Assembly (NCBI GenBank): GCA_935421135.1
Contig: OW285192.1
Location: 16,655,001 to 16,719,000 of the forward strand
Direction of reading: 5' to 3'
DNA: 64,000 bases
Origin: Bugulina stolonifera
Taxonomy: Eukaryota > Bryozoa > Gymnolaemata > Cheilostomatida > Bugulidae
The position numbers and the translations under genes were made by a program. Positions within the stretch are counted from its first letter, which is position 1; every line of letters begins with the position of its first letter. The notes under the pieces were generated by a model. That model was not told where the DNA came from, did not search any database, and worked only from the letters and a program-made list of their open reading frames with translations. Below, in pieces: positions 23,401 to 38,400 of this stretch.

Positions 23401-26400
23401 AAAATATTTCCTACTACCAGGCACTGCTTGCCAGAAATTGACTTTTATTTTGATGTAATAGTCCTATATTATGCATAATAGGGGGATATATTATTTTGTA
23501 AATAATTTATGGGAACCTTTTATGAGCACCTATGTTTCGGCCAGCCGGCTGCTTGACACCGGGTGGTATAGTTTTTATTCAACAAGCTCTGGATGTACTG
23601 TATAATGATTATTATGTAGTACCACGGAGTATGAAAGTATTGTGTAACTACTAGAACTAGTGATGTTGGAAAGGTCAGATACTCTGACAATAGGCCATAT
23701 TGTATAAAGTTCCAACTTGTTGATGTACATAATAATGTCAACCCATTGGGCTCATATTTGTCACTCAATCTGGAGCAGTTTGGAGCTGTCCTACATAAAA
23801 TGAGACAGGTGTCTTTATACAGGAAATTACATCATCAGTTTATAATATACTAATGCATTGACAGATTGATGCAGCTGACAGCCCTGGTGGTACGAACAAA
23901 GCCACCTGTACTGTAGAAGTGAAGATTGCTGATCCAGAAGAGAACAATCCTCAGTTCACCGAATCTACTTACACCTTCTCGGTGCTAGAAGATGGTACAA
24001 AGACTCTCACTGGCCAGTTGGTTGGAACTGTAAGTTGGCATTATCTGTCAAAGGATTTGTTAACTTTGTAAAATTTTGTAAATCGTCATAAAAATTGCCA
24101 TTGGCCACATGGTAGAAATCGGGTGGAGGGGGTTTACCCGTTTTCAACTATTAGTGTCAAGTCAACTTAATCAGCCAGTTAGGGTTATGTTTGGCAAATA
24201 CAAATGTACATTTAGCAGTTTGTACAATGTATTGGTGGTATGGCATATGTACAGCCTCTGATAGTGAAGATACAGTAGCTAGGTCAGCTAATCAGATAAA
24301 CTATTTGATTTTGTCCCTATCTGCCTGTGTTATGTAAACATAGTATAAAAAACATCAACCCTATGCCAATAGTCGCAGTGTTTATCTTATTGGTCATTGA
24401 CATGCCAAACTGTCTTCTATGCAAACAATGTAGACAAATACTCAAACACATTTATCAGCCAGTAGTCAGTAGTCAGTAGTCAGAGTGAGTCAGTAGTCAG
24501 AGTGAGTCAGTAGTCAGTTATCACAGCCAGTAGTCAGTTATCACAGTTAGTTGTCAGTTATCACAGTCAGTAGTCAGTAGTCAGCGTGAGTCTTTTTCAA
24601 ACTACAGTACATGTATTTTGGGGTGTGAATGTAAGCGGAATGCTGACCTTGGTCCTATAGGACTGTGAGCAGCAGATTGTAGCTGTAACTGGGCTAACAT
24701 TATGTCATTATCGTTGAAAGTCCCGCCTATCCCATGGGGACCATTAGCGTGAAACTGAATTCGGTAATACATGTATGTGTCTCCAGTGTACGGAAATTAC
24801 ACTATTTATTTTGAATATAAAATTTAATTTTGAAGTGAGTTTTATCACATTGATTCCATACCCTGCTATACCTTTGGGAATGTGAAGATTGTTTGTAAAC
24901 TGCCTGTATAGAATCCCAAAGGAAGAACAGCAATATACTCATATATAGAGATGTACATTGTATGCTATGCATTGGAATATGTATAATATTAGTTAGAACA
25001 TTAATTGATAAGATGAAAGATAAAAAAAGCCACACTTTGAATTAAACCATAAATCATATCATTTAAGATGCTATTACTATGTAGCTGTTTGCTCTAATAG
25101 ATTCTACTAAGCTCATGTCAGTAAAACCCACCTACATACATGTAGAAGATGGTGGTGTATAAATTCAAGTCTACTTGTTGAAAAACATAGAAAATGCACT
25201 TATAAACGTATATTCGGCATCACAAGTCTTAAATAATGAAGGGTAGACCATCTTGTATAGTACATGACCTATCAAGCAAAACATTGTAGGTGTATATCTG
25301 AAAAATAGTGCAAATTGCCCACTGGTAGGTGTGTTATACTGTATAGTGATTTATTCTACACTAAGTACTGCATTTCCTGGCTTTATACACATTGTGACAA
25401 TAGTGTTGCTGACTGTAAGCCTTACACAATGCTGTCACAATGTTAAATCAATGGGATAATGGATAGGTTTACCTACAAGTGAGCTTGATTGCTACTATTA
25501 TACAATACATCCATTTGCACTCTATCAATACTAGAAAATTGAAAAGTGAAAATGCTGAATAAATATCTGGATTCTTGGCTAGTAATGATCCCATAGAAGT
25601 TCCTTTAATAGTTGCATGGTTGCTTGTTTTCATAAGGCATAGCTAGCTATTGTTCATTTACCCCACTGTGAGACTAGGCTTTAGTAATTGTTTACACTGA
25701 AATTATACTTCAGTAAACATTTGATTGAATTTATACTTCTTTTTATATACAACCACTTGAAGCATGAAAATTGAAATTAATTTTTTATAAAGAATGAATA
25801 GCAGTGATCAGTTGACAGCTCCAATGCTGAGTAATAGCTCAACATTGTGACTTGTGTGCCTGTAGCTGGCTGTACTTCAACATGTAGTATTTATCCAACA
25901 TAAATTATAACTTATGACACCCAAGTTTTCTATTTCATTGAATAAAAATATTGAGATAGCTCTCTGTCATGTGTTCCAAATGTTACAATGATCAATTAAT
26001 TACCTTTGAGCAAATAGATTCATGTGTTTTTTTTAAAATAGGGAACCCTAACCTTAGACAACCTAGTTCAAGAAAAGAACTTAGGTACTTTTGTTGTCTT
26101 TAGCTGGCATATTATATCTGACTTTGTATGATAGTCAAAAACTTTGGAGCCTTAGCTCCAAGCTAATTCCACACTTGCAAAGCACCAAAGCTCTGTAGTC
26201 TTCAAATAATTAAGTCTACAGCTGTTATTCTAAGTGCCCAGGAATGTACACTGTGGTAAACATCTGGTATCTAATACAGCAGGGTTTACAGGACTTCTTG
26301 GTCACAGGTTCCCACAGTGGAAAGAATTATATAAATAAAATATTTTTTACTTACATAGCATGTCATATTATCTTAATCTAGTGGGTAATATATATATCCA

Positions 26401-29400
26401 GGTTATTATCATTGCTACCACTCCAAACCACAGTTTCCACAGGAAGGTTTTATCAAAGTCTAGATACAGCTGACTGCTGCTATTCCTGGAGCTAAAGTGT
26501 ACAACCCTTCAGCAACAGCCACAAGGGTGTACCCCAAACCAAATACTACAGTGACAGTAGTTACACATAATATACTAATGACCTACAACTCTACTAGACT
26601 GCTTACCAAATAGTACACATTGATCTGCACAGTATGCTGTTGTACTAATAGCCTTGTAGCAACTCTTCGTGTATTTGCCTGGATGCTGCATAGAACCCTG
26701 CTGGAGTTTACTACAATATGTTCACCACCCCCAACACCACTCTGCTTCTAGTGTCAAATATCACTGACCATAAGTTGTCATGTCTTACATTGTAGGTGTC
26801 AGCTATGGCAGACACTGACTATAGGTTGTCATATCTTACATTGTAGGTGTCAGCTAAGGCAGACACTGTGCTCCAGTACTTTATATCTGGTGGAGATCCA
26901 GGTGGATTCTTTGCCATTAGCCAGAGTTCTGGACAGCTGATCACAACTAAACGGTTGGATAGGGAGACCATACCAGCCTATCATCTTACAGTTGTGGCTC
27001 GTGGAATTAGCAAGCAAGCCGTTGCCTCTGTCAATATCACCATTGGGGATAGGAATGACAATAGCCCTGAGTTTGACAAGCAAGTGTACAATGTGAAGGT
27101 ACCGGAAGACAGCCCCCTCGACAGTGTGGTGTTTGTAGCGCAGGTTAGTGGCACGTATACTACACTACATGTGTTCACCTTATGTACGCGCCTCCTCCAA
27201 TCATTACAGTATTCATCCACACTACACGCTATGTTCATGCATTAAGTTCCGAACAGTAAGTTAGTGATGAATGGAGGTGAAGAGAAAATTAGGCACTAGC
27301 GATAACAACTCTGTTGTTTGCCATCAACATTTGGTCATCTTGGTAAGTTGGTGATCGAGGAAAATGCAGACAGGAAACGAGCCCAACTAGAACGTACCAG
27401 TGTGTTTCAGGCTTTACTGCTGTCAAACACTCAAGCCTGGGAACCAACCCTGACTTGTAGCATGCGTTATAATTATCATTATAGCCTATTATGTTAGGGT
27501 AGAGATAGAAGATGATGGATATCTAAGAAATGTTCATTATGTTTGGCCATTCCTTATGGTTTGATTGTTCACTGGTGATTTGAAATCTTCATTCCTATTG
27601 TACTAGATGAAAAGAGGTACAATGTCTGACAATCCCTTCTGAACTAAACTTGTGAGAAAATAGTGATTTAACTTTTCAGGAATTTATTATACTTTTTATT
27701 TCACACTCTTCTAAGGATCAACACTAGGCTTAGGCTTGTTGTGTGTTGGTTTGCTTAGTTTCTACAGAAATATACTAATTTATTATAGAATTAGGAACTG
27801 TTATGTCATTATTTATGGTAGGAGCACTTGAGACGCCAATAATAATAATTGATATATGGTTTTACTATGCAAGTCTTGTGCTTGGAATATAAGTATTAGT
27901 AGAAACGATATTATCTATAAGTAGGTAATGGATGACCAATAATAGAAATTATATAACCATGAAGAAAGATGAGATTTGTAGATTATTTCCAGGAAATGCC
28001 GCCTTCAACTTTAAAAATTGTCTGGAGCAGGTATATGATGCTATTTATGTTGTATTCTACTGCATATATTATACTCAAGTATACGATTCTCTGTTGGTAT
28101 AGGCTGAGGACAAAGATGCAGGTAACAATGCTAGAATTACCTACAGCATCTCTGGAGAGGAAGTATTGGATAGACTGAGTTTAGATCGGGATACTGGGGC
28201 AGTCAGACTGAGGAAGATGATACAACTTGGAGAAAGTATGAGATTCACAGTGACAGCTACAGACGGAGGGGATGAACCTCGGTAGGTAGACCCAGATATA
28301 GATACGAGTAGTCTGCAGGTATTATCAAGTGTATTATATAGGTAGGCATAGTTAAGTTGTATGACAATGTGCCTGTTTGAGGTGGGCACACTCTTGGTGC
28401 AGTCTCGCAGCTCTTCGATCCAAATGTACTTTTGGTCTGCCTTTTGCCCATCTGAGACGAGAATACAAGCAGTTATAGAGAGCACAGGGTAATGGCGGAG
28501 CCCTGTTTACTTGTTAAAACTGACACTCTGTATGTGCTTCTGTGTGTTCCTTGGGATGGAGAGAGAGCTGAACAAGGAATTCATCACCAGTGTTGTCACT
28601 GTCAGAGTTAACAGTTATTACTAGACTTGGCTCCACCATCATCATTCCACTCTCTAGCTTTAAGGTGTCAAGCTTCTTCATTCTCGAACTTCTTACAGTT
28701 TTCTATTCATTTCTGAATATTTTAATTTTCTAGTAGTTTTTTACATTCCATATTAATTGATTTAGTGACAGTCAAATTGTTTATGCAGATTTTTATTGAA
28801 AATACTTTTTGTTACTATTTCCTATATGAATCAGTTATTGTCAATTAATTACCTGTCATATACACCTGCCTATCACCGAGTCACTCCCAATCCAACTGCG
28901 CAGCATGTGTATACAGAGAGCAGAGAACGTAACCAGGGTCTCAGAGACCCTGGTCCACGACCAGATGGTCTCTTTTGGTTACAGTGTAAACACAACTCTA
29001 TCTCTGTCTCCCTGCTATCTCACTGACTGATTAGGACACTATGTTCTTCTCACATGGCATCTGATTTTCTCTGGGGTCAGGGAGTTGTCAACATAGATGG
29101 TAGTTACCAGAATCAGGATATAGTGGACACTTACTCTATCAAATACCATGTGTGTTTAAAATGATAATACCATCAAGTGAACGTAGTTTTAGAGAGTTTC
29201 AGCGGTCTAGTAACAGCTCGTCCACATTTCCTGTTCCTTTTTTCAGGTTTAATTCTGCCGAAGTGGTAATTGAAGTCTCTGACGTAAATGATCATTCTCC
29301 AGTTTTCCAGCAGAGGGAGTACCATGTGGCAGTGAACGAGAGTTCTATTATAAACAACAGATTCCTGCAGCTAACCGCTACAGATGCTGATCTAGGTATG

Positions 29401-32400
29401 ATGCATTCCAGTTGGCTCATGTTTATTTTCAGTTCAGTCCTGGTGTATTTGAATGGACTTTAATAGGAGCAGGTATATGTCTATGGGGTCAACCATATAA
29501 TCTGAAGTACATATTGTACAAGTGTCATGACTTGTGTAGTACTACCCTTAGGCTTTATACCATTTGGGAAGGGAGGGAGCAGATCTGGAATGTGTGTTGA
29601 GAGTTCGATGGGGGTCGGTTGAAGTTTCTGAAGAACCATTTCCATTTGGTTCCCTTAAAAAGAATGTGGAAACTTGCCAAGTCTGGTACCATACCTGAAC
29701 TCTCAGTTACTAGTAACTTGAGTAGGGGTATGCAAGGCATTATGCAATGAGTATCTTTTGGTGATTATAATACTCTTGACTTCATGCTCTCCCTCAACTA
29801 TGCATAATTGGTAGGTATTTTCATAAATCAACTCTAAAGAGTGTAAATACTGGGCATCATTAATCATACTCGATTACATAACACCTTACCAAACTTGGTC
29901 AATGTGCCAAACTCTTAATCATGCCATAGTTGAAGATAAGTGGTTTATACCTGGTGCCTCTAAGATTCTGTCAGTCAGATCTGAGTGATTGGCAGGCTAC
30001 ACATAGTTAGCAGTATCTTTATACCTACCTTCATTGGTTGTGTACCAGCTGACCTCCTAATATTCAGTGGGTGGGAGAATGAGGGGTGGGTAGGATTCCA
30101 TGTAAGGGGTGGATAGTGGTTCAGTTGGGGTGCGCAGTGGTGGATAATAGGTATACCCCATCTAATATGAGTCACCTAATGGTTTCCTAGTAGTAAATTA
30201 TGATATTCCGTTACATAAAACAGCATGCAGTGATATTGTTTCTATTCCTTGAAAATTGTATTTGCTCTCCTGCATTATCATAGGTGAATACAGTGACACC
30301 TTTACTCCAGTTCAAGTCATCTTTAGTGATGCTTCACAACTAAAATTTATGTTCACTCTTGAACTCAATTGATTTGATATGAATCCGATTTAATATGCTC
30401 CGTGATATTAGCTTGCCAAATTGTCTTTTTTGCTCCACAAAAATACAAAAAATTAATGCTGGAATACTTTATTTGATTCTAAGCTAGTAGTTGATTCTGT
30501 AGTTACTAGAGTTGAACTACACCAGTTATTATAGGAGTTAGGAAACTAGCTGCAATACAAATAGACTCACTAATAGAACCATAGTAGTTCTATGGCTGAA
30601 ATTGATTAGGTAATTAATTTTTAATCAGCTTCTCTGTTAGTCTTGTTTTTCAATCAACCACTAATTATTTTTTAGTGGCCAACTTCAAAGCAGACGTTAT
30701 GCTCGCTGGTAAATAACTAGATGCTTCTGATAATCCAGTTAGTATTTAGTAATGTATACACTGAGTAGTTAGATATACATGTATATACACAAGTGTAACT
30801 AAATAGCGACACAGATAAACATCTCAGCTTGTCTCCACCTGCTCCGGAGACAAAGGTGATGGTAGAGTTCACAGGGTGCTGTTGGGATACCCAAAGGGGG
30901 ACCATTTTAAAACCAGCTTCCTGTAGTTTTCTAAAATAACATGCAATATACAAGTATAGGCCAGGCCTAGGATGAAAAGGAATGCAGTTAATTTCACACA
31001 CCTTATGATACTTGGCATACCTTGTCATTACTCCACTCCACAGCTGTAATTGGGCAGTCTGTACACTCTAGGAGTTGCTGGTATCTAAAACAATCTACAC
31101 TATATACATGTAACATTCCATAGAAGATACCAGACCACATCTCTGTCACTTACTCTGACATCTGCGTCATAGATTTACAAAGTGGGAAGAGTTTTGTGTG
31201 TAAATATTATTTACATGACTTACCACACCCTGGTAATGTAAAACAACGCAACAAAAGGATTGCTAAACCTTCCGACACTGTACCTTGAGAGGCCTTTTGG
31301 CAACATAGCTAAAACATTTCACTTTAAAAATTACATTGTTTGATTGGTACTCTACCATTTCCCCTGGCTAGCTGACCATGAACGCCACCTGCTTCCTTTG
31401 CTATAATTCTTTCATTGTAAAAGTATGAAAGCAAAGCTCTAAATGTCGGGAATTTAACAACAAATCATGAGGATATGGGGAATAGGATAAAACATTTACC
31501 TGCCAATATTCAGAACAAATCTAGATTTATATGCACTCAGATTTGCACGTCCTCATCTATTCCATACAAAAGCAGTTAAAAATATTTCTAAATTGAGCGG
31601 AAAATAGTTTTGATAGTTTTTTGCTATTATTGTTTCCAAGTATCTGACCAAAATCCTTCTTTTCTGCTAAATATAACCATAATCTAGGCTGGCCAAGTAA
31701 CTGGCATACTACATATTTTCATGGATTGCTATGCTTAGGCGTTAAGCCACTCACTGTTACATTGTATGTGTTGTTATTCTAGGTGTTAATGCCGAGGTAA
31801 CCTACTCTCTAATAAGTGGTGTTAATAAAAGTCGACCTGAGTTTGGGGTATTCCCTGACGGCTCCTTATATGTTGCTCAGAAGTTAGACCGAGAGACTAA
31901 AGACCGCTACCAGCTATTAGTACAGGCCAAAGATGGTGGGTGGCCGGTACAGCGTACCGACACTGCCCTAGTTCATGTCAAGGTACTCGACGATAATGAC
32001 AACTCACCAGAGTTTAGTTCTTCTGCGTATGAGTTCAGAGTTGTGGAGGGGAAAGAAGTAGGGGCTTATATAGGTAAGTGACAACCCTACTACCACCAGC
32101 TCTTCTCTCAGTTGGATAGAAATTTCATTATAACCTAGCGTGAATGTTGTAGTTAGACTGTAACATGCATGCATTGAAACGTAATGTTATACTAAGGCTG
32201 GGAATTGTCTCCCCTGTTAACACTGTTCAATATTGGATTAATTACAGGTTCTGTTAGTGCTCGGGATGCAGATGCTGGAAGAAATTCAGACCTCATGTAT
32301 TTTTTTACAAGCAGTCAGCATGATTTTGACCTTGACCCGTTTACTGGTGAAATTCGGTCACAGAAAGAGTTTGACCGAGAGAAAGTTTCTAAGTATACCC

Positions 32401-35400
32401 TGACTGTTCGAGTAAGTATTATAGAATCACATGTGGGTTGAGTGTATGAATACTTCTTCTGAAATTTTCTTATTCAGGAGCAAAAAATAGGTTCTTATCT
32501 ATATGTAGCCAAACAATCAATATATTAATACATTACAGAGTAATGGAGCAAAAAGTGAAGTTTGTTGTATTAGTTTAGAACTGTACCTTTTCAGTTGCGT
32601 TTTCTTTAAAACTATAAAAAATCAACTGCTCTAATTGTATGTAAGTGTGGTTAGTCTCCCTAGCTCTACTTATTATCACTCTTTGAGCTACCACAGGTAG
32701 CACAACTCCTACCTTTGGGATAGCTCCGTCAGCCTATAACTGAAGTTGACTTTTCGTACCTCTACCTCTGGATATAATCTTATTCAGTGCTTCCTAGGAA
32801 TGTTTTAAAGTTGTCTGACCTTATAGGTATTTCACCAGCGTACAAAGTAACAAGTATTTATGCATGCCCAGCCTCCTCTTTACTTTACTGTGCATAGAAC
32901 ACATGAGATTTATGACAAAAGCTCTTACTACAGAAATTTCTATTTTATAATGTCTTAGAACAATGTTTACAGACTTTATCCCTGTTACAAAATATTAGGC
33001 TATATTAAGTGAATGTTAATTGATATGTACTACATTTTCGAAGTTTTAGAAAATGTGTTTTTTGTTGAGAAAGTGACAATAACATGACTGCAAATCGTAG
33101 ACCTGGGGTCTGCATGTAGCATTTGTGGCTCCAAAAGTACTCTTCTGTCTCCAGATATTCATGGATATATAATAGATGTACCATTTCAGGTCTACCAACT
33201 GTCACTATTACAATCATGTAGGCCTACTAACTTCATTTTATATGACATATTCTACACCCTAGATTTGTCTCAAGTGCTCAAAGGCAGTAACATTTATATA
33301 CATATGTTAGGAGTCTTCGACAGTCCATGTAAATGGTTGAGTCTTTAGTCCTTGACCCAGATGACTATGTCTTACTGTTTTGCAGACCCATTAAACCATT
33401 TTGATTCCCTTCAGAATAAAACTTCTGAATGTAGGCATACTTGTACTGTATCATTGCTACAGTTTATTTGCCAGCCCAAAAGCTTTAATCCTACTAATGT
33501 AAATTTTTTTGTTGAATGTCATGATGTCATTATTTTATTTAGTTTTTCTGTAGTTGTGGCAATCTGCCAGTTTAATAGATTTCACTAATCTGTCGTTTAA
33601 TCCAGATACATGGTAACCTGCGACCAAAATCTCTTGAAATTGTGTTTGGAGTTTGAATTATATTCCGGCTGATCTGACTAGATTGCTGCAAATCATTATT
33701 TCATGTGTCTGTACGTTGTACTTTCAGGCTGTAGACAACGGTATAACTAGACGTTACGCTGAGGCTAGTCTCGTAGTAATTGTAGAAGACATCAATGACA
33801 ACAGCCCTGTGTTCAGTAAGACAGTCTACGATGTACAGATTTCAGAAGCCGCCCACCTTGGTCAGATGGTAAGAGAATCAGTGCGTAAAGTGGGCTGGTC
33901 TCCTACCCCCCCCCCCCCCAACCCAACAATCATGTTGACCTCTGCTTATTGAGTAGTTGTAGCTAGTAGATATAATGCAACTAGAGAATCTAGTAAGGAT
34001 TTACTCTTTGCATTTCTGTATTGTCTAAAATGTCTTACTGCCAAATTTATTGACCTTGTTGACTCCCCTTATCCTTTCATCATCTTCTCTTAGCTCGGCA
34101 CGGCAAGTCGTGTAACGAGTGCACAATCAGAATTATTGCTGCCAGTTCAATAAAGTAAGCAAATCTCTGTTTACACAAATATACAAAAAATGGTAGAGTT
34201 TGCATCCAAACACCATAACAATGTGTAAGTAATGACGTAGTGCTAGGTCAGATCTTAGAGCAAGGGTCAGAGAGAAAGGAACTGTAACCTTGCGGCTGGG
34301 TTACTAGATCTTTCAGGCTATTCCATAGACTCTGTTCTGTGTAACATCCATCTGCCTGTGTACAGTAATAAATATAGGCTTAGATAAAATATATTACATT
34401 AGTTAGATATTAGAGTGTGTACAGGCTACAGTAGTAATAGCCTCAACCCTCTGTGTTCAACATGATTATCTTGGTGCTAGTTGGTTAGTCACTCAGTTAG
34501 TTAGCTGAAAGTAATGGACATCCACAGCTTAATGTCTCCATTAATCATCTTAAATTACAACATCAAATGAATTACAATTGGTTTATTTCTAACTGCATGT
34601 TCTTATTTCTGTTCTAAACTCTCCTTACTAGTAATGATAATATCTTAATACGACCAATCACTCCTACCTCTCAATCTTTACACGACAATTTCTTGTTTTA
34701 TGAAAATAATGTCGTCATACTGTACTTGTATACATTGTAATGAAAGACAAAACGGAAGTTATAATTGCATTTCTTCATCATATTATGTTCTATCCGCATG
34801 TTGTTCTGACATGTTACAGATTCGGGAATTGCCTCCCTCTATGTTCTGTACATTCTATATGTTTTAATTGCAGATAAACCCTTTAAGTGCTGAAGATGCA
34901 GACTTGGATATCAATGGTATCATAGAGTACACTATCATTAGTGGGAATGAGCAAGGTCATTTCAGGATGAACAAGGATACAGGTGCCATATCTGTAGACG
35001 CAGCGTTGAATCGGGAGAACCAGGCAGAGTACGAGTTGATGGTGAAAGCGACTGATAATGGGGATCCTCCACTAAGCTCTAACGCTACGATACACGTTAC
35101 TCTATTAGATGCTAACAACCGAAGCCCAGAGTTTGACAGACAAAGCTACTCAGTAAACATTGAAGAGGATGCAGATCTTGGTACGATTGTCAGCGAAGTA
35201 TCAGCAACTGATGCCGACTTGGGAGTTAATGCCATCATAGAATACTCCATCATACAGGGTAAGACAATTCTACAGATAAATCATGAAGGAGAGATACATA
35301 CGTCACCACTATTTATCCTGTCGTGCATTTAGATATCGGTTATTGAAATTTGATACCCGTTAGTAAAATTTGGGTGACTAAAACCCGCGACCCTCTTGTC

Positions 35401-38400
35401 CACAGATGGCCACCCTACCATTTCACCTGACTCCCACATCTGTAACTCTCTAGTGAGGAAGTACAAATTATAGGAACAAACTTCAAATAGATCTGAAAAG
35501 AAAGTTTGGTACTAGTAGTTGTAGTTGTAGGTGTGACTTGCATGATAAAGCTGTCTGTCTGTTACATTAAACTGTCATCACACCAGTTGATGGTGCTATG
35601 ATGAGGGCAGGATGCCAACAAGAAAAGACAGCTGTGGCTTTTAGTCTTATCAATGTTTATCTATATAAAATTGCTTTGTATACACAATCTACAATCAATC
35701 ATTTGAAACTAATTGCATGCTAGTAGTTTGGATGTGCTAGTGGAGTTATCTTATCCCATACTGTATCCTGTTTTGATAGGGCCATACACATTACCCTGTG
35801 GTCTGCTGCTCTGCTCACTATGTTAGTAGTGGAATTTCCCCACACCAGACAGACCATACTCAGACAGACAGGCCATACTGTTTTATCTTACAATTGTCAA
35901 AACTCAGACTCAAACATCTTCCAAACTAGACTTTTATCTAAATTATTTTGACATGCTTTCTAGGAAGATTGACACACTAAATTACATTTTTAGTTCATTC
36001 TCTAAATTATTTATTTAGTAAAAATATTTTATTGCAACTTTTGGTGAAAATCTTTACATCTTCTCTCATTAACTATTTCCTGTTTCCACTTGATCTCTTT
36101 AGATGTTATTCTCTTTATGCATTCAGTTGAAGTGTCCATCAATAGACTTTTAATGACTGTGATTGATAAGTGATTGAGACTGTAACGCCATCTTACCTTG
36201 TTACCAGGTGATGCCGATGGTACGTTTGACATAGTGAAAGAAACGGGACAAATTAAGTTGGCTCGAAGTTTGAACTATGAGTTCAAGCAGCTATACACTT
36301 TAACCATTAAAGCAGCAAATAGACCTCCAGAATCACTGAGTGCGGAGACTAGACTCAGCATTAATGTTCTCGATGTCAATGACAACAGACCGAGGTTTAT
36401 AAATGATATAGTCTCAGCATCAGTATTGGAGAACAGCGATGTTGGCACTCGGGTAAGTCAGGTTTTCACTCCACAACTCGACTCTCTAGACAGAAAAAAA
36501 ACTGAACTGATATTTGCCACTGTGATGCAATGTTGACTATTTGGCTAAGTTTCAATATGAAGCATATAACTGCCTTTACAGAGACAAAACAATTGTCTAA
36601 TAATGATAATTTTTGTGGCCATGAAGCTTGCATTGGCATCTATCCAAGTTCTAGTAAATTATCATTGCATAACTGTTAAATTTCAAATTCAGTGTCTAGT
36701 TTCTGACAACATCACAACAAGTCATGTCTACCTACATGCAGACTGTTGCAACTTCTAGACTTGTTTGGCATTCTGCCCATTCTTTGAATCAATCTTATTG
36801 CTGTAAACCTATGACTTGATGTCATACATGTATCTATTGGCAGCCTTTTATTTGCATTGTCAGCAGGGTTACTCACATCACTTCCTGCTATTGTAGGTGG
36901 TGACTCTGGCAGCCAATGATAGTGACAGCGGTTTCAATGGCAAAGTGTCTTACGCTATCATAAGTCAACCTTCTCCAGCCAAATTCCGTATAAACCAGAA
37001 CGGAGAGATACTCACTAACGCTGCGATTGATAGAGAAAACGAAAACAACTATGAAGTCACCGATAAATATACAGTAAGAGATCTTTGCACTGCGTTGCTG
37101 TGTTTGAAATTATTGATATGTAAATTATGTCTCTGGTCAATGAGGCTTTCACATAGTTTGAACAGAATCCAATTTGAAAGTTAAAAATATGCAAACAGCT
37201 ATGAAGTCACAGTTGCAGCAAATACCAGTTTACTAAACAACCGATGATCCGCTTGGCGTTGAAAGTTAGCTCATATGTAAATTTCCCTGAGTGGTCATTC
37301 AAATTTTTTAAATATTGAATGAAATCCAATTAAAAGGGTTAAAAATAATATTTTTGGCAAAAATAATGTCTGTTGGAATAAAATATTCATATTATAATGT
37401 ATCTAAAATTCATAATTAGCTGAACTATAAGGAAACCGTGTCTGGCAAGGCTCGTGTGCTACTTGTACAATACTTCCATAGGCAAATTGATTTGTTGGTA
37501 AACAAGCCGTGATTTGGAAAAGACGATAATTTAGAAACTCCCGTTGAAAGTATCTAATATAGACCTGATTATAAGCCATAGACCTAATAGTTCTCTTCGT
37601 ATGATCTAATACTTAGTCTACATTGTGTGTAATTCATTGCTCACAGTCTATTTTCTGCATAACCAATGCGGATATATTGCTTGTTCCGATCATGTGATTC
37701 CTTTACTTGGGGTTATCGTACATAGCGAGGCTGTCTAGGGTTTATGATGTGTTAACTGTGACCGAAGAGATTAGACGATTAGGACGAGCACCAGCCTGTT
37801 CCCTTGACTGCGAAACTCATGTCCGTAATATATTCTTTGTTCACACGACTACTAACTGCTGTATCCTGTAGATCATTGTGGAGGCTACAGACCAGGCTAT
37901 TCCAGAATCTAGTAGACTGTCAGTCAGAAGGACTGTAATAATCTCTGTAACGGACGTCAACGACAATGACCCTCAGTTTGTGTCTCCATCCACTGGTGTT
38001 GTGTTTGAGAACTCAGTCTCTAGTACAGAGGTGATGACCGTGGTAGCCCGAGATAAGGACAAGGGGCCCAACCAAGAGGTATGTATAAGTCATGTAGGCC
38101 TTGTGAAAGACTAACCTGGGTTCTAATTCACAGCAATGTATGGCTGAGTTACGCTGTAAGTTTTTTTTATGGGGGGGGGGGGGGAGGGGGAAGCCCAAAC
38201 TCTGACACTGTGAGTCTCATTTCGTTCTGTCATCTAACATCAGTTATTTCATTCTAAACCAAACTTCACTGGTCATACATACCTGTACTTATCTAGTAAC
38301 AGTTCTAGGACTAGGTCATACATACCTGTACTTAACTAGTAACAGTTTTAGGACGAGGTCATACATACCTGTACTTATCTAGTAACAGTTCTAGGACTAG

